Assembly: GCF_003325475.1 (NCBI RefSeq)
Contig: NZ_CP029495.1
Span: 620,001 to 684,000, forward strand
Direction of reading: 5' to 3'
Length of the DNA stretch: 64,000 nt
Source of the DNA: Chromobacterium phragmitis
Lineage (GTDB): Bacteria; Pseudomonadota; Gammaproteobacteria; Burkholderiales; Chromobacteriaceae
Both the position numbers and the translations under genes were made by a program. Of this stretch, positions 17,906 through 26,521 are shown in pieces; within the stretch, counting starts at the first letter, position 1; each line of letters begins with the position of its first letter. Under the pieces are notes generated by a model. It did not search any database. It was not told where the DNA came from and saw nothing but the letters and a program-made list of their open reading frames with translations.

Positions 17906-18547
17906 ATGAAAAACATCGTCATCCTGATTTCCGGCCGCGGCTCCAATATGCAGGCCATCGTCGACGCCCGCATTCCCGGCGCCCGCGTCGCGGCGGTGAT
18001 CTCCAACCGCCCGGACGCGGCCGGCCTCGCCTGGGCGGCGGAGCGCGGCATCGCCGCCCAGGCGCTGGACCACAAGGCCTACGCCAGCCGCGAAGCTTTC
18101 GACGCCGCGCTGGCCGAGGCGATTGACGCGCATCAGCCCGACCTGGTGGTGCTGGCAGGCTTCATGCGCATCCTGACCGAGGGCTTCACCCGCCGCTACG
18201 AAGGCCGGATGCTCAACATCCACCCGTCGCTGCTGCCGGCCTTCCCCGGCCTGCACACCCACGAGCGCGCGCTGGAAATGGGCTGCAAACTGGCCGGATG
18301 CACGGTACACTTCGTCACCGCCGAGCTCGATCACGGCCCTATCGTCGCCCAGGGAGCGGTCAACGTGCTGGACGGCGACACGCCGGACAGCCTGGCCGCC
18401 CGCGTATTGACACTGGAACACCAGCTGTACCCGGAAGCGGTGCGCCGCTTCGTCGCCGGCGACATCGCCGTGGTGGCCGGCAAGGTGGCGGCCGGCCCGG
18501 GAATCGCCGCCAGCCTGCTGTCCCCCACACCTCCAAGCAAGGCCTAA
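17906..18547 (+). CDS. purN: Phosphoribosylglycinamide formyltransferase
   Basis: 213 residues. It transfers formyl from 10-formyl-THF to GAR. Signature elements are ISGRGSNMQAI (phosphate loop), VLAGFMRIL, NIHPSLLPAFPGLHTHERAL with the catalytic His, GCTVHFVTAELDHGPI with the catalytic Asp. It lies between purM and a DUF3108 gene whose ATG follows its stop directly, so the three are likely one transcript. Confidence 0.95.
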   Translation: MKNIVILISGRGSNMQAIVDARIPGARVAAVISNRPDAAGLAWAAERGIAAQALDHKAYASREAFDAALAEAIDAHQPDLVVLAGFMRILTEGFTRRYEGRMLNIHPSLLPAFPGLHTHERALEMGCKLAGCTVHFVTAELDHGPIVAQGAVNVLDGDTPDSLAARVLTLEHQLYPEAVRRFVAGDIAVVAGKVAAGPGIAASLLSPTPPSKA

Positions 18548-19690
18548 ATGACCCGACGCCGTCTGCTGCTGATCGCACTCGTCCTGTCGCTGCTGCTGCA
18601 TCTCGCGCTGCTCGGCTCCGACCTGCTGCCTGCGATCAGCGCGCCGCCGGCGGAGGCGCCCAAACTGGAGAAGATAGACGTCAAGATGCAGGCGATGAGG
18701 ATGGACGATCCGCCGCCGGCGCGCGATCCGCAATCGGCCGGCGTCAGCCTGAGGCCGGCCGAGCCGGCCAAGCCCAAGCCGAAACCCAAGCCGGCGCGCA
18801 AGCGCGAAGCCTCGCGTCCGGCCGATGTGGCCAAGCCGCAAGCCTCCGCCCCTGCCCAGCGGATCGCCGCCGCGCCCCAAGCCAGCTCAGCGCCGGCCGC
18901 GGACGCGCCGCCGGCGCCTGTTCCGCAACCGGAAGCCGCCCAACCCGCCAGCGCGCCGGCAACGGAAAAGCCGCCGCGGGAAGCGCCGCCGGATCTGGCC
19001 GGCATCATCCATCCGGACACGCCGCTGCGTCAATTTCCGGCCAGCGCGAAAATCCGCTATCAAGGCTATTGGAACAGCGCCATGGTCGGCTTCGGCGACC
19101 TGGATTGGCAGCGCGGCCAAGGCCATTACCGACTGGACATTTCGGTCAATCCGTTCATCGGCCCCAAGCTGCGCTATCTTGCACAGGGAACGATAGGAAA
19201 ATCGGGACTGCGTCCGGACAGCATGCAGTCGTTCCGCGGCGGGGACCTGAAGGAAGCGGCCCGCTTCGATTACGAAGCCGGCCTGCTGCGCTACGGCAGC
19301 AACGAGGACAAGCAGCTGCCGCTGAAGCCAGGCGCGCAGGACGCGTTCAGCCTGGCTTTCCAGCTGGCGCTGAAAGGCGGCGATCTGGGGCATGCGCCGA
19401 TACAGATCACCACCGCCAAGAAAGTATACGAATACCCGATGGCGCCGAACGGCGCCTTCGACTACGACACCGGCGCCGGCAAGATGCGCGTGATCGTGTT
19501 CCGCGCCCAGGGCGACGGAGACTTCACCGAGTTCTGGCTGGCCCCGGATTTCGCCAACCTGCCGCTGCGCATCCTGCGCGCCGACAAGGACAAGCGGATC
19601 GAGCTGAAGGCGATCCGCATTGAAGTAAACGGCAAGCGGCAGTGGGAATTGCCGCCGCAACCGACGATACGGAACAAAAATGCACATTAG
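18548..19690 (+). CDS. DUF3108 protein with membrane anchor and Pro/Lys-rich linker
   Basis: 380 residues. A single N-terminal helix (LLLIALVLSLLLHLALLGSDLL) is followed by about 110 residues rich in Pro, Ala and Lys (KPKPKPKPARKRE and similar) like a TonB periplasm-spanning linker. The C-terminal domain (about 155-380) shows IRYQGYWNSAMVGFGDLDW and FWLAPDFANLPLRIL, matching the DUF3108 family. An envelope protein is inferred. It starts right after purN and overlaps the rsmB-like gene by 11 nt. Confidence 0.8.
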   Translation: MTRRRLLLIALVLSLLLHLALLGSDLLPAISAPPAEAPKLEKIDVKMQAMRMDDPPPARDPQSAGVSLRPAEPAKPKPKPKPARKREASRPADVAKPQASAPAQRIAAAPQASSAPAADAPPAPVPQPEAAQPASAPATEKPPREAPPDLAGIIHPDTPLRQFPASAKIRYQGYWNSAMVGFGDLDWQRGQGHYRLDISVNPFIGPKLRYLAQGTIGKSGLRPDSMQSFRGGDLKEAARFDYEAGLLRYGSNEDKQLPLKPGAQDAFSLAFQLALKGGDLGHAPIQITTAKKVYEYPMAPNGAFDYDTGAGKMRVIVFRAQGDGDFTEFWLAPDFANLPLRILRADKDKRIELKAIRIEVNGKRQWELPPQPTIRNKNAH

Positions 19691-20939
19691 CCATAGCCAA
19701 CTGAAACACCTGGAAACCGTCATCGGCCAGATGACCCGCTTCGACCGCCCCGCCGACGCGGTGCTGTCCGCCTATTTCCGCGAGCACAACAAGCTGGGCG
19801 GCGCCGATCGCCACCTGATCGCGGAAACCGCGTTCGGCGCGCTGCGCCGGCTGATCCAGCTGCGCGCGCTGATCGCGCCGGAAAAAGCCACCCCGCGACG
19901 CCTGGCGCTGGTGGCCTTGATGAAATTCAACAAAATGAACGTCAAGGAATTGACTGAAGCGACCAGCGCCGGCGAACGCGAGTGGCTGGGCTCGGTCAAG
20001 GGCAAGACGCTGGAAGACAGCCTGGAAATCCGCGCCGAGCTGCCGCAGTGGGTGATCGAGCGCCTGGGCGACCAAACGCCGGAAGCGGTGGAGGCGCTGG
20101 GCCAGGGCCTGATGTCGATGGCGCCGCTGGACCTGCGCGTCAACACGCTGAAAATGAAGCGCGAAGAGTTGCTGGACCGCCTGAACGCCGAAGGCATTCC
20201 CTGCGCGCCGACGCCGTACTCGCCGCTGGGCATCCGCTTGAAGGAGAAGCCGGCGCTGTCGAAACACGAGCTGTTCAAGGCCGGCGCGTTTGAAGTGCAG
20301 GACGAAGGCAGCCAGCTCTTGGGCCTGATCACCGGCGCGCGCCGCGGCGAGATGGTGGTGGACTTCTGCGCCGGCGCCGGCGGCAAAACCTTGTTGCTGG
20401 GCGCGCAGATGTCATCCAGCGGCCGCCTGTACGCGTTTGACGTATCGGAGAAGCGCCTCGCCAACTTCAAGCCGCGCCAGGCCCGCTCCGGCCTGTCCAA
20501 CGTGCACCCGCAGTTGCTGGCGCACGAGAACGACGCCAAGGTGAAGCGCCTGGCCGGCAAAGCCGACCGCGTGCTGGTGGACGCGCCCTGCTCCGGCCTG
20601 GGCACGCTGCGCCGCAATCCGGACCTGAAGTTCCGCCAGAGCCCGGACAGCGTGGCCGAACTGAACGCCAAGCAGGCCTCAATCCTCGCCTCCGCCGCGC
20701 GGCTGGTGAAACAGGGCGGCCGGCTGGTGTACGCCACCTGCAGCCTGCTGCCGCAGGAAAACCAGGCCATCGTCGAGGCCTTCCTGGCCGAGCATGCCGA
20801 TTTTCGCCTGGTGAAGATGGACGAGGTGCTGGCCGAACAGAAGATTCCGCTGCAATGCGGCGACTACCTGGAGCTGAAGCCCCACCTGCACAATACCGAC
20901 GGTTTCTTCGCCGCGGTGCTGGAAAGGACTGGCCAATAA
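19680..20939 (+). CDS. RsmB/NOP2-family rRNA cytosine-5 methyltransferase
   Basis: 419 residues. The C-terminal Rossmann methyltransferase has the SAM motif VVDFCAGAGGKTLLLG, the motif IV cysteine in VLVDAPCSGLGTLRRNPD and the motif VI cysteine in VYATCSLLPQEN, both needed for m5C chemistry. The N-terminal helical part is NusB-like. It is a divergent RsmB-type protein; whether it acts on 16S C967 is not certain. Translation overlaps the DUF3108 gene. Confidence 0.85.
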   Translation: MHISHSQLKHLETVIGQMTRFDRPADAVLSAYFREHNKLGGADRHLIAETAFGALRRLIQLRALIAPEKATPRRLALVALMKFNKMNVKELTEATSAGEREWLGSVKGKTLEDSLEIRAELPQWVIERLGDQTPEAVEALGQGLMSMAPLDLRVNTLKMKREELLDRLNAEGIPCAPTPYSPLGIRLKEKPALSKHELFKAGAFEVQDEGSQLLGLITGARRGEMVVDFCAGAGGKTLLLGAQMSSSGRLYAFDVSEKRLANFKPRQARSGLSNVHPQLLAHENDAKVKRLAGKADRVLVDAPCSGLGTLRRNPDLKFRQSPDSVAELNAKQASILASAARLVKQGGRLVYATCSLLPQENQAIVEAFLAEHADFRLVKMDEVLAEQKIPLQCGDYLELKPHLHNTDGFFAAVLERTGQ

Positions 20940-21071
20940 GCCCACTCGGATGCCATCATATAAAATAAGAAATCGATGATGGACATCCGAACCTCGTCCT
21001 TAAAGGGTAAAATGGTCGTTGCGCCTCATTGGATCGGACTTTATTTTCAATTGACATTTCATTGAACCGCA

Positions 21072-22367
21072 ATGACCCGTAATTTACTGCTGCTGCAATT
21101 GCGCGCCCAGTTGAACAAGCTGTCCGGCAAAACCCGGATGACCCTGGTGCTGTGGAGCGGCGCCGCCCTGGTCGGCGTCATCGCCGTGATGCTGGCCAAA
21201 ATGGCCGACTGGTTTTTCGCCGGCTTCCACACCCTGACCGAGCGCTGGTTCTGGTGGCCTCTGCTGTCGCTGCCGCTGGGCGCGGTGCTGATCCGCTGGC
21301 TGATGGTCCGCATCGGCCAGGGCAGCGAGGGCAGCGGCATCCCGCAGGCGCTGGCCGCGCTGCAGCAAACCGAACAGGCGGACTCGGCCGAGCGCCTGCT
21401 GTCCTTCCGCATCGTGCTGGCCAAGTTTCTGGGCATCGTGCTCGGCGTCGGCAGCGGTTTCGTGCTGGGCCGCGAGGGGCCTACCGTGCAGATCGGCGCG
21501 GCGCTGATGTATTCGATGCGCAAGCTGGTGCCGCTGCACACCGCCGCCTTCCGCCGCCACCTGATCCTGGCCGGCGGCGCAGCCGGCATCGCCGCGGCGT
21601 TCAACACGCCGCTGGCCGGCATCGTATTCGCTTTCGAAGAGCTGTCCCGCTCGATCGAAAACACCACCAGCGGCCGCACCATCGGCGCGGTGATCCTGGC
21701 CGGCATGATTTCGCTGGCGCTGCTGGGCAATTACACTTATTTCGGCCGCATCCACGTACCTACTTTCTCTTTCACGGTCTTGATTCCCATGGTGCTGATC
21801 GCCGGCGTAGCCGGCGTCATCGGCGGCCTGTTTTCCTGGATGTGCGTGAACCAGCGGCGCTGGCTGCCAGGCAATGTCATCCGGCTGCGCAGCCAGTACC
21901 CCTACCGCTTCGTCGCGCTGTGCGGACTCGCCGTCGCGCTGTGCGGCCTGGTGGCGCCGATTTACGGCAGCGGCGCGCTGGAGACCAGCCAGGTGATCTC
22001 CGGCCACGGCGACATGGGCCTGATGTATCTGCCGATGAAATTCATCGGCCTGACCGCCACCTTCCTGACCGGCCTGCCCGGCGGCATCTTCGCGCCCTCG
22101 CTGTCTCTGGGCGCCGGCCTCGGCAGCTGGTTCGTGCCGCTGTTCCCGGCCGACCTGAACATCAAGATCGTCGCGCTGGGCATGGTGGCGATGCTGGCCG
22201 CCGTCACCCGCGCGCCCATCACCTCGGCCATCATCATGATAGAAATGACCGATGGCCACGTGATGGTGATCTCCATGCTGGGCGCAGCGATGATCGCCTC
22301 CGGCGTCGCCAGCATGTTCCGCACCCACTTGTATCAGGACCTGGCCAAGCAGTTCCTGCCGAAATGA
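21072..22367 (+). CDS. ClC-family chloride channel/antiporter
   Basis: 431 residues with about ten to twelve membrane segments. The three selectivity signatures are present: GQGSEGSGIPQAL, GREGPTVQIGAAL (with the gating glutamate) and GLPGGIFAPSLSLGAGLG. The gating Glu suggests a Cl-/H+ exchanger of the ClcA type, which aids acid resistance. No C-terminal CBS domain is present. It stands alone; an AT-rich 130-nt gap precedes it. Confidence 0.9.
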   Translation: MTRNLLLLQLRAQLNKLSGKTRMTLVLWSGAALVGVIAVMLAKMADWFFAGFHTLTERWFWWPLLSLPLGAVLIRWLMVRIGQGSEGSGIPQALAALQQTEQADSAERLLSFRIVLAKFLGIVLGVGSGFVLGREGPTVQIGAALMYSMRKLVPLHTAAFRRHLILAGGAAGIAAAFNTPLAGIVFAFEELSRSIENTTSGRTIGAVILAGMISLALLGNYTYFGRIHVPTFSFTVLIPMVLIAGVAGVIGGLFSWMCVNQRRWLPGNVIRLRSQYPYRFVALCGLAVALCGLVAPIYGSGALETSQVISGHGDMGLMYLPMKFIGLTATFLTGLPGGIFAPSLSLGAGLGSWFVPLFPADLNIKIVALGMVAMLAAVTRAPITSAIIMIEMTDGHVMVISMLGAAMIASGVASMFRTHLYQDLAKQFLPK

Positions 22368-22477
22368 GCCGCAGCCGGGCAAATTGACCAGCCCGCGGCC
22401 CGCACGTAGAATAACCTATTGAAAAGATCAGGTATTTCCGGCGGCGAATCCGCCGGTCAACAGCAAGGATTCAATTC

Positions 22478-22789
22478 ATGTCGATTCAACAAGATATCCA
22501 GCAGACCGTCGCCGACAACGCCGTGGTGCTGTTCATGAAGGGCTCCGCCCAATTCCCGCAGTGCGGCTTCTCCTCGCGCGCGGTGCAGATTCTGAAGGCC
22601 TGCGGCGTGGACGATTTCCTGACCGTGGACGTGCTGCGCGACCCGGACATCCGCCAGGGCATCAAGGACTTCTCCAATTGGCCGACCATCCCGCAACTGT
22701 ACGTGAAGGGCGAGTTCGTCGGCGGTTCGGACATCATGTACGAGATGTTCCAGAACGGCGAACTGCAGGAAATGCTGAAGGCGCTGTAA
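22478..22789 (+). CDS. grxD: Monothiol glutaredoxin, Grx4 type
   Basis: 103 residues. The CGFS active site is at Cys29 (FPQCGFSSRAV), with the glutathione-binding WPTIPQLYVKGEFVGGSDI segment. Such proteins bind a [2Fe-2S] cluster with glutathione and deliver Fe-S clusters. A downstream intrinsic terminator closes the unit, so it is monocistronic. Confidence 0.96.
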   Translation: MSIQQDIQQTVADNAVVLFMKGSAQFPQCGFSSRAVQILKACGVDDFLTVDVLRDPDIRQGIKDFSNWPTIPQLYVKGEFVGGSDIMYEMFQNGELQEMLKAL

Positions 22790-22801
22790 GCCCTCCCGCC
22801 G

Positions 22802-22822
22802 ACCCGGCCCCCGCCGGGTTTT
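22802..22822 (+). terminator. Terminator of grxD
   Basis: Stem ACCCGGC / GCCGGGT, loop CCCC, then TTTTGCGTTTTG. Confidence 0.8.
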
Positions 22823-22869
22823 GCGTTTTGGCGGCCATCCGCGTTAGAATGATGCCCCATACCACCCAC

Positions 22870-22938
22870 GGCAGCCTTGCGGCTGCCGCTGTCATATGTA
22901 TTCAAAAGCTGTTTGCCGCCGCCGGCAAGCAGCTTTTT
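22870..22938 (+). promoter_or_regulatory. upp leader with attenuator-like hairpins
   Basis: Two hairpins precede upp. The first is GGCAGCC / GGCTGCC with TTGC loop (22870-22887). The second, 22904-22937, pairs AAAAGCTGTTTGCC with GGCAAGCAGCTTTT (one G-U pair) around a GCCGCC loop and ends in TTTTT. The second looks like an intrinsic terminator yet sits only about 20 nt before the upp ATG, which suggests transcription attenuation. Confidence 0.6.
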
Positions 22939-22957
22939 GCCAAGGTAGGGAACCGAA

Positions 22958-23590
22958 ATGCACATCACCATCGTTGATCACCCGCTGGTACAACACAAGC
23001 TGGGCCTGCTGCGCGAAGCGGACACCAGCACCATGAAGTTCCGCCAGCTGACCCAGGAGCTGGCCCGCCTGCTCGCCTACGAAGCCACCCGCGATTTCGA
23101 ACTGGAAGCCGTCACCATCGACGGCTGGTGCGGCAAGATCGACGTCAAGCAGATCAAGGGCAAGAAAGTCACCGTGGTGCCCATCCTGCGCGCCGGCATC
23201 GGCATGCTGGACGGCGTGCTGGACCTGGTGCCGTCGGCCAAGATCAGCGTGGTGGGCCTGGCCCGCAACGAGGAAACGCTGGAGCCGGTGTCCTATTTCG
23301 AGAAGTTCGTCGGCAATCTGGACGAGCGCATCGCCATCATCATCGACCCGATGCTGGCCACCGGCGGCTCGCTGGTCGCCACCATCGACCTTCTGAAGCG
23401 CAATGGCTGCAAAACCATCAAGGCCGTGGTGATGGTGGCCGCGCCTGAAGGCGTGAAAATCGTCAACGACGCCCACCCGGACGTGCAGATCTACGCTGCC
23501 TCGCTCGACAGCCATCTGAACGAGCATGGCTACATCATCCCCGGCCTCGGCGACGCCGGCGACAAGATCTTCGGCACCAAGCAGGCCTGA
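22958..23590 (+). CDS. upp: Uracil phosphoribosyltransferase
   Basis: 210 residues. It converts uracil and PRPP to UMP for pyrimidine salvage. The PRPP loop IIDPMLATGGSLVATIDLLK and the C-terminal uracil-binding YIIPGLGDAGDKIFGTK match UPRTases fully. An AAGG ribosome site lies at 22942. It works with UraA, encoded 1.2 kb downstream. The leader hairpin suggests regulation by pyrimidine levels. Confidence 0.97.
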   Translation: MHITIVDHPLVQHKLGLLREADTSTMKFRQLTQELARLLAYEATRDFELEAVTIDGWCGKIDVKQIKGKKVTVVPILRAGIGMLDGVLDLVPSAKISVVGLARNEETLEPVSYFEKFVGNLDERIAIIIDPMLATGGSLVATIDLLKRNGCKTIKAVVMVAAPEGVKIVNDAHPDVQIYAASLDSHLNEHGYIIPGLGDAGDKIFGTKQA

Positions 23591-23608
23591 GCGCCATGCC
23601 ATTGAACC

Positions 23609-23643
23609 AGCCGCCCGTTGCCTCCGCAGCCGGCGGCTTTTTT
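23609..23643 (+). terminator. Terminator of upp
   Basis: AGCCGCC pairs with GGCGGCT across a 16-nt loop, followed by six T. Confidence 0.65.
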
Positions 23644-23663
23644 GCAAACTCAAGGACACGCCC

Positions 23664-24158
23664 ATGCTGATACGCAAAGCCGAGGCGCAAGATCTGGACG
23701 CCGTGCGCCGCCTCGCGGCTCAAATCAACCGCCAGCACCATCAGGCCATGCCGGAGTGGTTTCGCGCCGAAGTGGAGAGTGAAGCCGATTGCGTCTACTG
23801 GCTGGAGCGCATGACGGGAGAAGACCGCGCCATACTGCTGGCGGAGCAGGCCGGCGAAGTGAAGGCCTTCGCCACCGTGATGACCCAAGCCATGCCGCCC
23901 GCGCCCTTTCTGCAGGCGCGCCGCGTCTGCCGCATCGGCACCATCGTGGTGGATGAGGCGCATCAGGGACAAGGCATCGGCTCCCGGCTGCTCGCCGCCG
24001 CGGAAGACTGGGGACACGCGCAAGGCGCTGACGAAGTCCGTCTGGAAGTGATGCAGTTCAATCGTTCGGCTCAGGATTTCTATGCCCGGCATGGCCTGGT
24101 GCCGCAGTCGCAAATTCTCAGCAAGCCGCTGCGCTTGGAGCAAGGAGCCGCCCGATGA
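23664..24158 (+). CDS. GNAT-family N-acetyltransferase
   Basis: 164 residues. The acetyl-CoA-binding motif A is at RIGTIVVDEAHQGQGIGSRLLAAAEDW (Q/R-x-x-G-x-G/A as QGQGIG), followed by DEVRLEVMQFNRSAQDFYARHGL, the motif B region. The acceptor is unknown. The stop overlaps the next gene's start (ATGATG), so the two are translationally coupled, which suggests the next protein is a partner or substrate. Confidence 0.85.
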   Translation: MLIRKAEAQDLDAVRRLAAQINRQHHQAMPEWFRAEVESEADCVYWLERMTGEDRAILLAEQAGEVKAFATVMTQAMPPAPFLQARRVCRIGTIVVDEAHQGQGIGSRLLAAAEDWGHAQGADEVRLEVMQFNRSAQDFYARHGLVPQSQILSKPLRLEQGAAR

Positions 24159-24796
24159 TGGACCGCTACGCCGCGATAGACGCCGACTTTCTCGCTCGCT
24201 TCCCGGGCGGCTTCCAGGATCCGGACTGGCAGGCGCTGGCGCGAAAACACAAAACCTACGCCAAGGCCGAGACGCTGTGCCAGAGCGAGCTGACCCGCGA
24301 CAAGCTGGACGCGGCGCTGGCCAGCGGCAAGCTGGCCGACGCCACCCACGCCTGCCGCCAGATCATCTCGCTGGCCACCACCGTCAGCACCTTCGAGAAG
24401 ATCGCCTTCCGCAACTACATGGACAACCGCGACCTGAACCTGCCCTTCATCCAGGCCTTGCGCGATGCGCTGCATGATTTCGGCCCGGACAGCTTCGCCG
24501 CCTACGTGGACACGCTGGCGATGGCGCGGATGGATGCCAAGGCCAATGCCGCCAAATGGCCCATCGTCAGCTGCTTTCTGGCCTGTTTCGATCCGCAGCG
24601 CCACGTCTGCATCAAGCCGACCACGGTGAAGAAAGTGGCGGCGCGGCTGGGCGTGGAGCTGCATTATCAGCCCCGACCCAATTACGAGTGCTACCGCGCG
24701 GTGCAGGACATGGTGCTGGACTTCCGCCGCCACAGCAGCGTGGCGGCGGAAGTGGACAACACGCTGGCGCAGGCTGTGATGTATTGCGCCGTGTGA
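24155..24796 (+). CDS. Hypothetical protein coupled to a GNAT
   Basis: 213 residues that I do not recognise. It is predicted all-helical, without signal or membrane segment. A conserved-looking block, AKWPIVSCFLACFDPQRH followed by CIKPTTVKKVAARLGVELHY, sits in the C-terminal half and is Cys-rich (five cysteines from about 140 on). AAGGAG lies 7 nt before the ATG, so expression should be good. It starts inside the GNAT stop codon and is 34 nt before uraA, so it may share their transcript. Confidence 0.7.
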   Translation: MMDRYAAIDADFLARFPGGFQDPDWQALARKHKTYAKAETLCQSELTRDKLDAALASGKLADATHACRQIISLATTVSTFEKIAFRNYMDNRDLNLPFIQALRDALHDFGPDSFAAYVDTLAMARMDAKANAAKWPIVSCFLACFDPQRHVCIKPTTVKKVAARLGVELHYQPRPNYECYRAVQDMVLDFRRHSSVAAEVDNTLAQAVMYCAV

Positions 24797-24830
24797 AACC
24801 GACAAGATTACAAAACCAAAACAAGGAAGA

Positions 24831-26078
24831 ATGATGATGCAACAACTCAAGCTGGCGGTGTCCGGCGCCCAGATCCTGTTCGTCGCCTTCGGCGCGCTGG
24901 TTCTGGTGCCGCTGCTCACCGGCCTGAACCCGGCCATGGCGCTGTTGGGCGCCGGCCTCGGCACCCTGCTGTTCCAGGCCTGCACCGGCCGCCAGGTGCC
25001 GATTTTCCTCGGCTCCTCCTTCGCCTTCATCGGCCCCATCATCTACTCGATGCATACCTGGGGGCCGGGCGCGACCATGTTCGGCCTGTTCGCCGCCGGC
25101 TTCATGTACTTCGTGTTCGCCGCCATCGTGCGCTGGCGCGGCATGGCGCTGGTCAACAAGCTGCTGCCGCCGGTGGTGATCGGTCCGGTGATCATGATCA
25201 TCGGCCTGTCCGTCGCCACCGCCGCGTCGGGCATGGCCATGGGCCTGGCAGGCGGCAAGCAGGTGCTGCCGTACGAAACCTCACTGCTGCTGGCCGCCAT
25301 CTCGCTGGCCACCACCATAGTGGTTTCCATCTACGCCCGCGGCATGTTCAAGCTGGTGCCCATCCTGGCCGGCGTCGTCGTCGGCTATATCGCCGCCGCC
25401 TTCCTCGGCGCGGTGGATTTCGCCAAGCTGGCCGCCGCGCCATGGTTCGCCGCGCCCGCCTTCCACAGCCCGGAAGTCAACTGGGCAGCCGCGGCCTTCA
25501 TGCTGCCGGTGGCCATCGCCCCGGCCATCGAGCACATCGGCGGCGTGATGGCCATCGGCGGCGTCACCGGCAAGGATTACACCAAGACGCCGGGCCTGCA
25601 CCGCACGCTGGCCGGTGACGGCCTCGGCGTGTGCGTGGCCGGCCTGATCGGTGGCCCGCCGGTCACCACCTACGCCGAAGTGACCGGCGCGGTGATGATC
25701 ACCCGCAACTTCAACCCGGTGACCATGACCTGGGCCGCGGTGTTCGCCATCTGCATGGCCTTCTTCGGCAAGTTCAACGCGCTGCTGCAATCCATCCCGA
25801 TGCCGGTGATGGGCGGCATCATGGTGCTGTTGTTCGGCACCATCGCCTCCATCGGCCTGAAGACGCTGATCGAGGCCAAGGTGGACCTGATGGAGCCGCG
25901 CAACCTGGTGATCATCTCGGTGGTGCTGACCGCCGGCATCGGCGGCTTGACGCTGAAGCTGGGCGACTTCGCCTTGTCCGGCGTCGGCCTGTGCTCGCTG
26001 CTGGCCATCATCCTCAATCTGATCCTGCCTAGCCGCGCCGCCAGCCACGACGGCATCGTCGAGGGCCAGGACATCTAG
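24831..26078 (+). CDS. uraA: Uracil permease (NCS2 family)
   Basis: 415 residues with about 14 membrane segments. The NCS2 signatures are visible: AIAPAIEHIGGVMAIGGVTG (the family's E-H region) and GGPPVTTYAEVTGAVMITRN (G-x-P-x-T-x-x-x-E). It is a proton-coupled uracil importer that feeds upp. Three consecutive ATG codons (24831, 24834, 24837) follow AAGGAAGA; the third has the best spacing. Confidence 0.93.
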   Translation: MMMQQLKLAVSGAQILFVAFGALVLVPLLTGLNPAMALLGAGLGTLLFQACTGRQVPIFLGSSFAFIGPIIYSMHTWGPGATMFGLFAAGFMYFVFAAIVRWRGMALVNKLLPPVVIGPVIMIIGLSVATAASGMAMGLAGGKQVLPYETSLLLAAISLATTIVVSIYARGMFKLVPILAGVVVGYIAAAFLGAVDFAKLAAAPWFAAPAFHSPEVNWAAAAFMLPVAIAPAIEHIGGVMAIGGVTGKDYTKTPGLHRTLAGDGLGVCVAGLIGGPPVTTYAEVTGAVMITRNFNPVTMTWAAVFAICMAFFGKFNALLQSIPMPVMGGIMVLLFGTIASIGLKTLIEAKVDLMEPRNLVIISVVLTAGIGGLTLKLGDFALSGVGLCSLLAIILNLILPSRAASHDGIVEGQDI

Positions 26079-26139
26079 CGCCGCCTCAGAACGAAAACAT
26101 AAACTATTGAATTTAAAAATCTTTCACAACTGATCACAC

Positions 26140-26154
26140 GTCAACATTACTGAC
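26140..26154. promoter_or_regulatory. LysR-type operator-like site upstream of the first micro-protein
   Basis: GTCAACATTACTGAC has GTCA/TGAC arms and a T-N11-A frame (T26141, A26153). Its TCAA-N5-CTGA core differs by one base from the TCAA-N5-TTGA core at the two sites near 27441 and 27547. Confidence 0.4.
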
Positions 26155-26174
26155 AAGGTCTACACTGACAATCA

Positions 26175-26199
26175 GCGCCGCGGCTTGATGCCGCGGCGC
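26175..26199 (+). other. Strong hairpin between uraA and micro-protein gene
   Basis: Perfect 10-bp stem GCGCCGCGGC / GCCGCGGCGC with TTGAT loop, about 97 nt after uraA and 96 nt before the next ATG. No T-tract. It may end the uraA transcript or lie in the leader of the next gene. Confidence 0.4.
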
Positions 26200-26294
26200 C
26201 TTAGACCGAAGCCAAACTGCTGCCCAAACCGGCAACGCTTGCCCACAGCGGCTTGACGCGGCCTGATTCCAAGCCAGCAACAAGGAAGAAAGCC

Positions 26295-26468
26295 ATGTTG
26301 AAAACTCTGATTGTCAGCGCGCTCACCCTTTTGACGCTCTCCAGTTCCGCGATGGCCGGCGAAGGCCTGTCGGTGATGTGGGCGATGCGCGGGCGCATGG
26401 ATGCCCAACTGCACGGCCAGCCGGCGCCGATGATTCCGCAGAACAACTCCATTTCGTCCAACGGTTGA
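26295..26468 (+). CDS. Secreted micro-protein, RMDAQL family (first copy)
   Basis: 57 residues: signal peptide KTLIVSALTLLTLSSSAMA, then a mature chain of about 36 residues containing MRGRMDAQLHGQPAPM. The RMDAQL-x-GQ stretch is shared with the second micro-protein at 27600, and both begin MLK and have a GE/GD after the signal. AAGGAAGAAAGCC gives a good ribosome site. The function is unknown; periplasmic or secreted location is expected. It is closed by a hairpin at 26478-26501. Confidence 0.75.
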   Translation: MLKTLIVSALTLLTLSSSAMAGEGLSVMWAMRGRMDAQLHGQPAPMIPQNNSISSNG

Positions 26469-26477
26469 CGCCTCCGC

Positions 26478-26501
26478 GCCGGGACGAAAAGCCGTCCCGG
26501 C
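26478..26501. terminator. Hairpin between micro-protein and LysR gene
   Basis: GCCGGGACG / CGTCCCGGC with AAAAGC loop in the gap between convergent genes. No long T-tract. Confidence 0.55.
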
Positions 26502-26521
26502 GGCCACTTCGCCTCGATCCG

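Noticed and set aside
26167..26172. GACAAT as a -10 for the micro-protein with CTGACA as its -35
   Set aside because: Spacing is only 11 nt, too short for a promoter.
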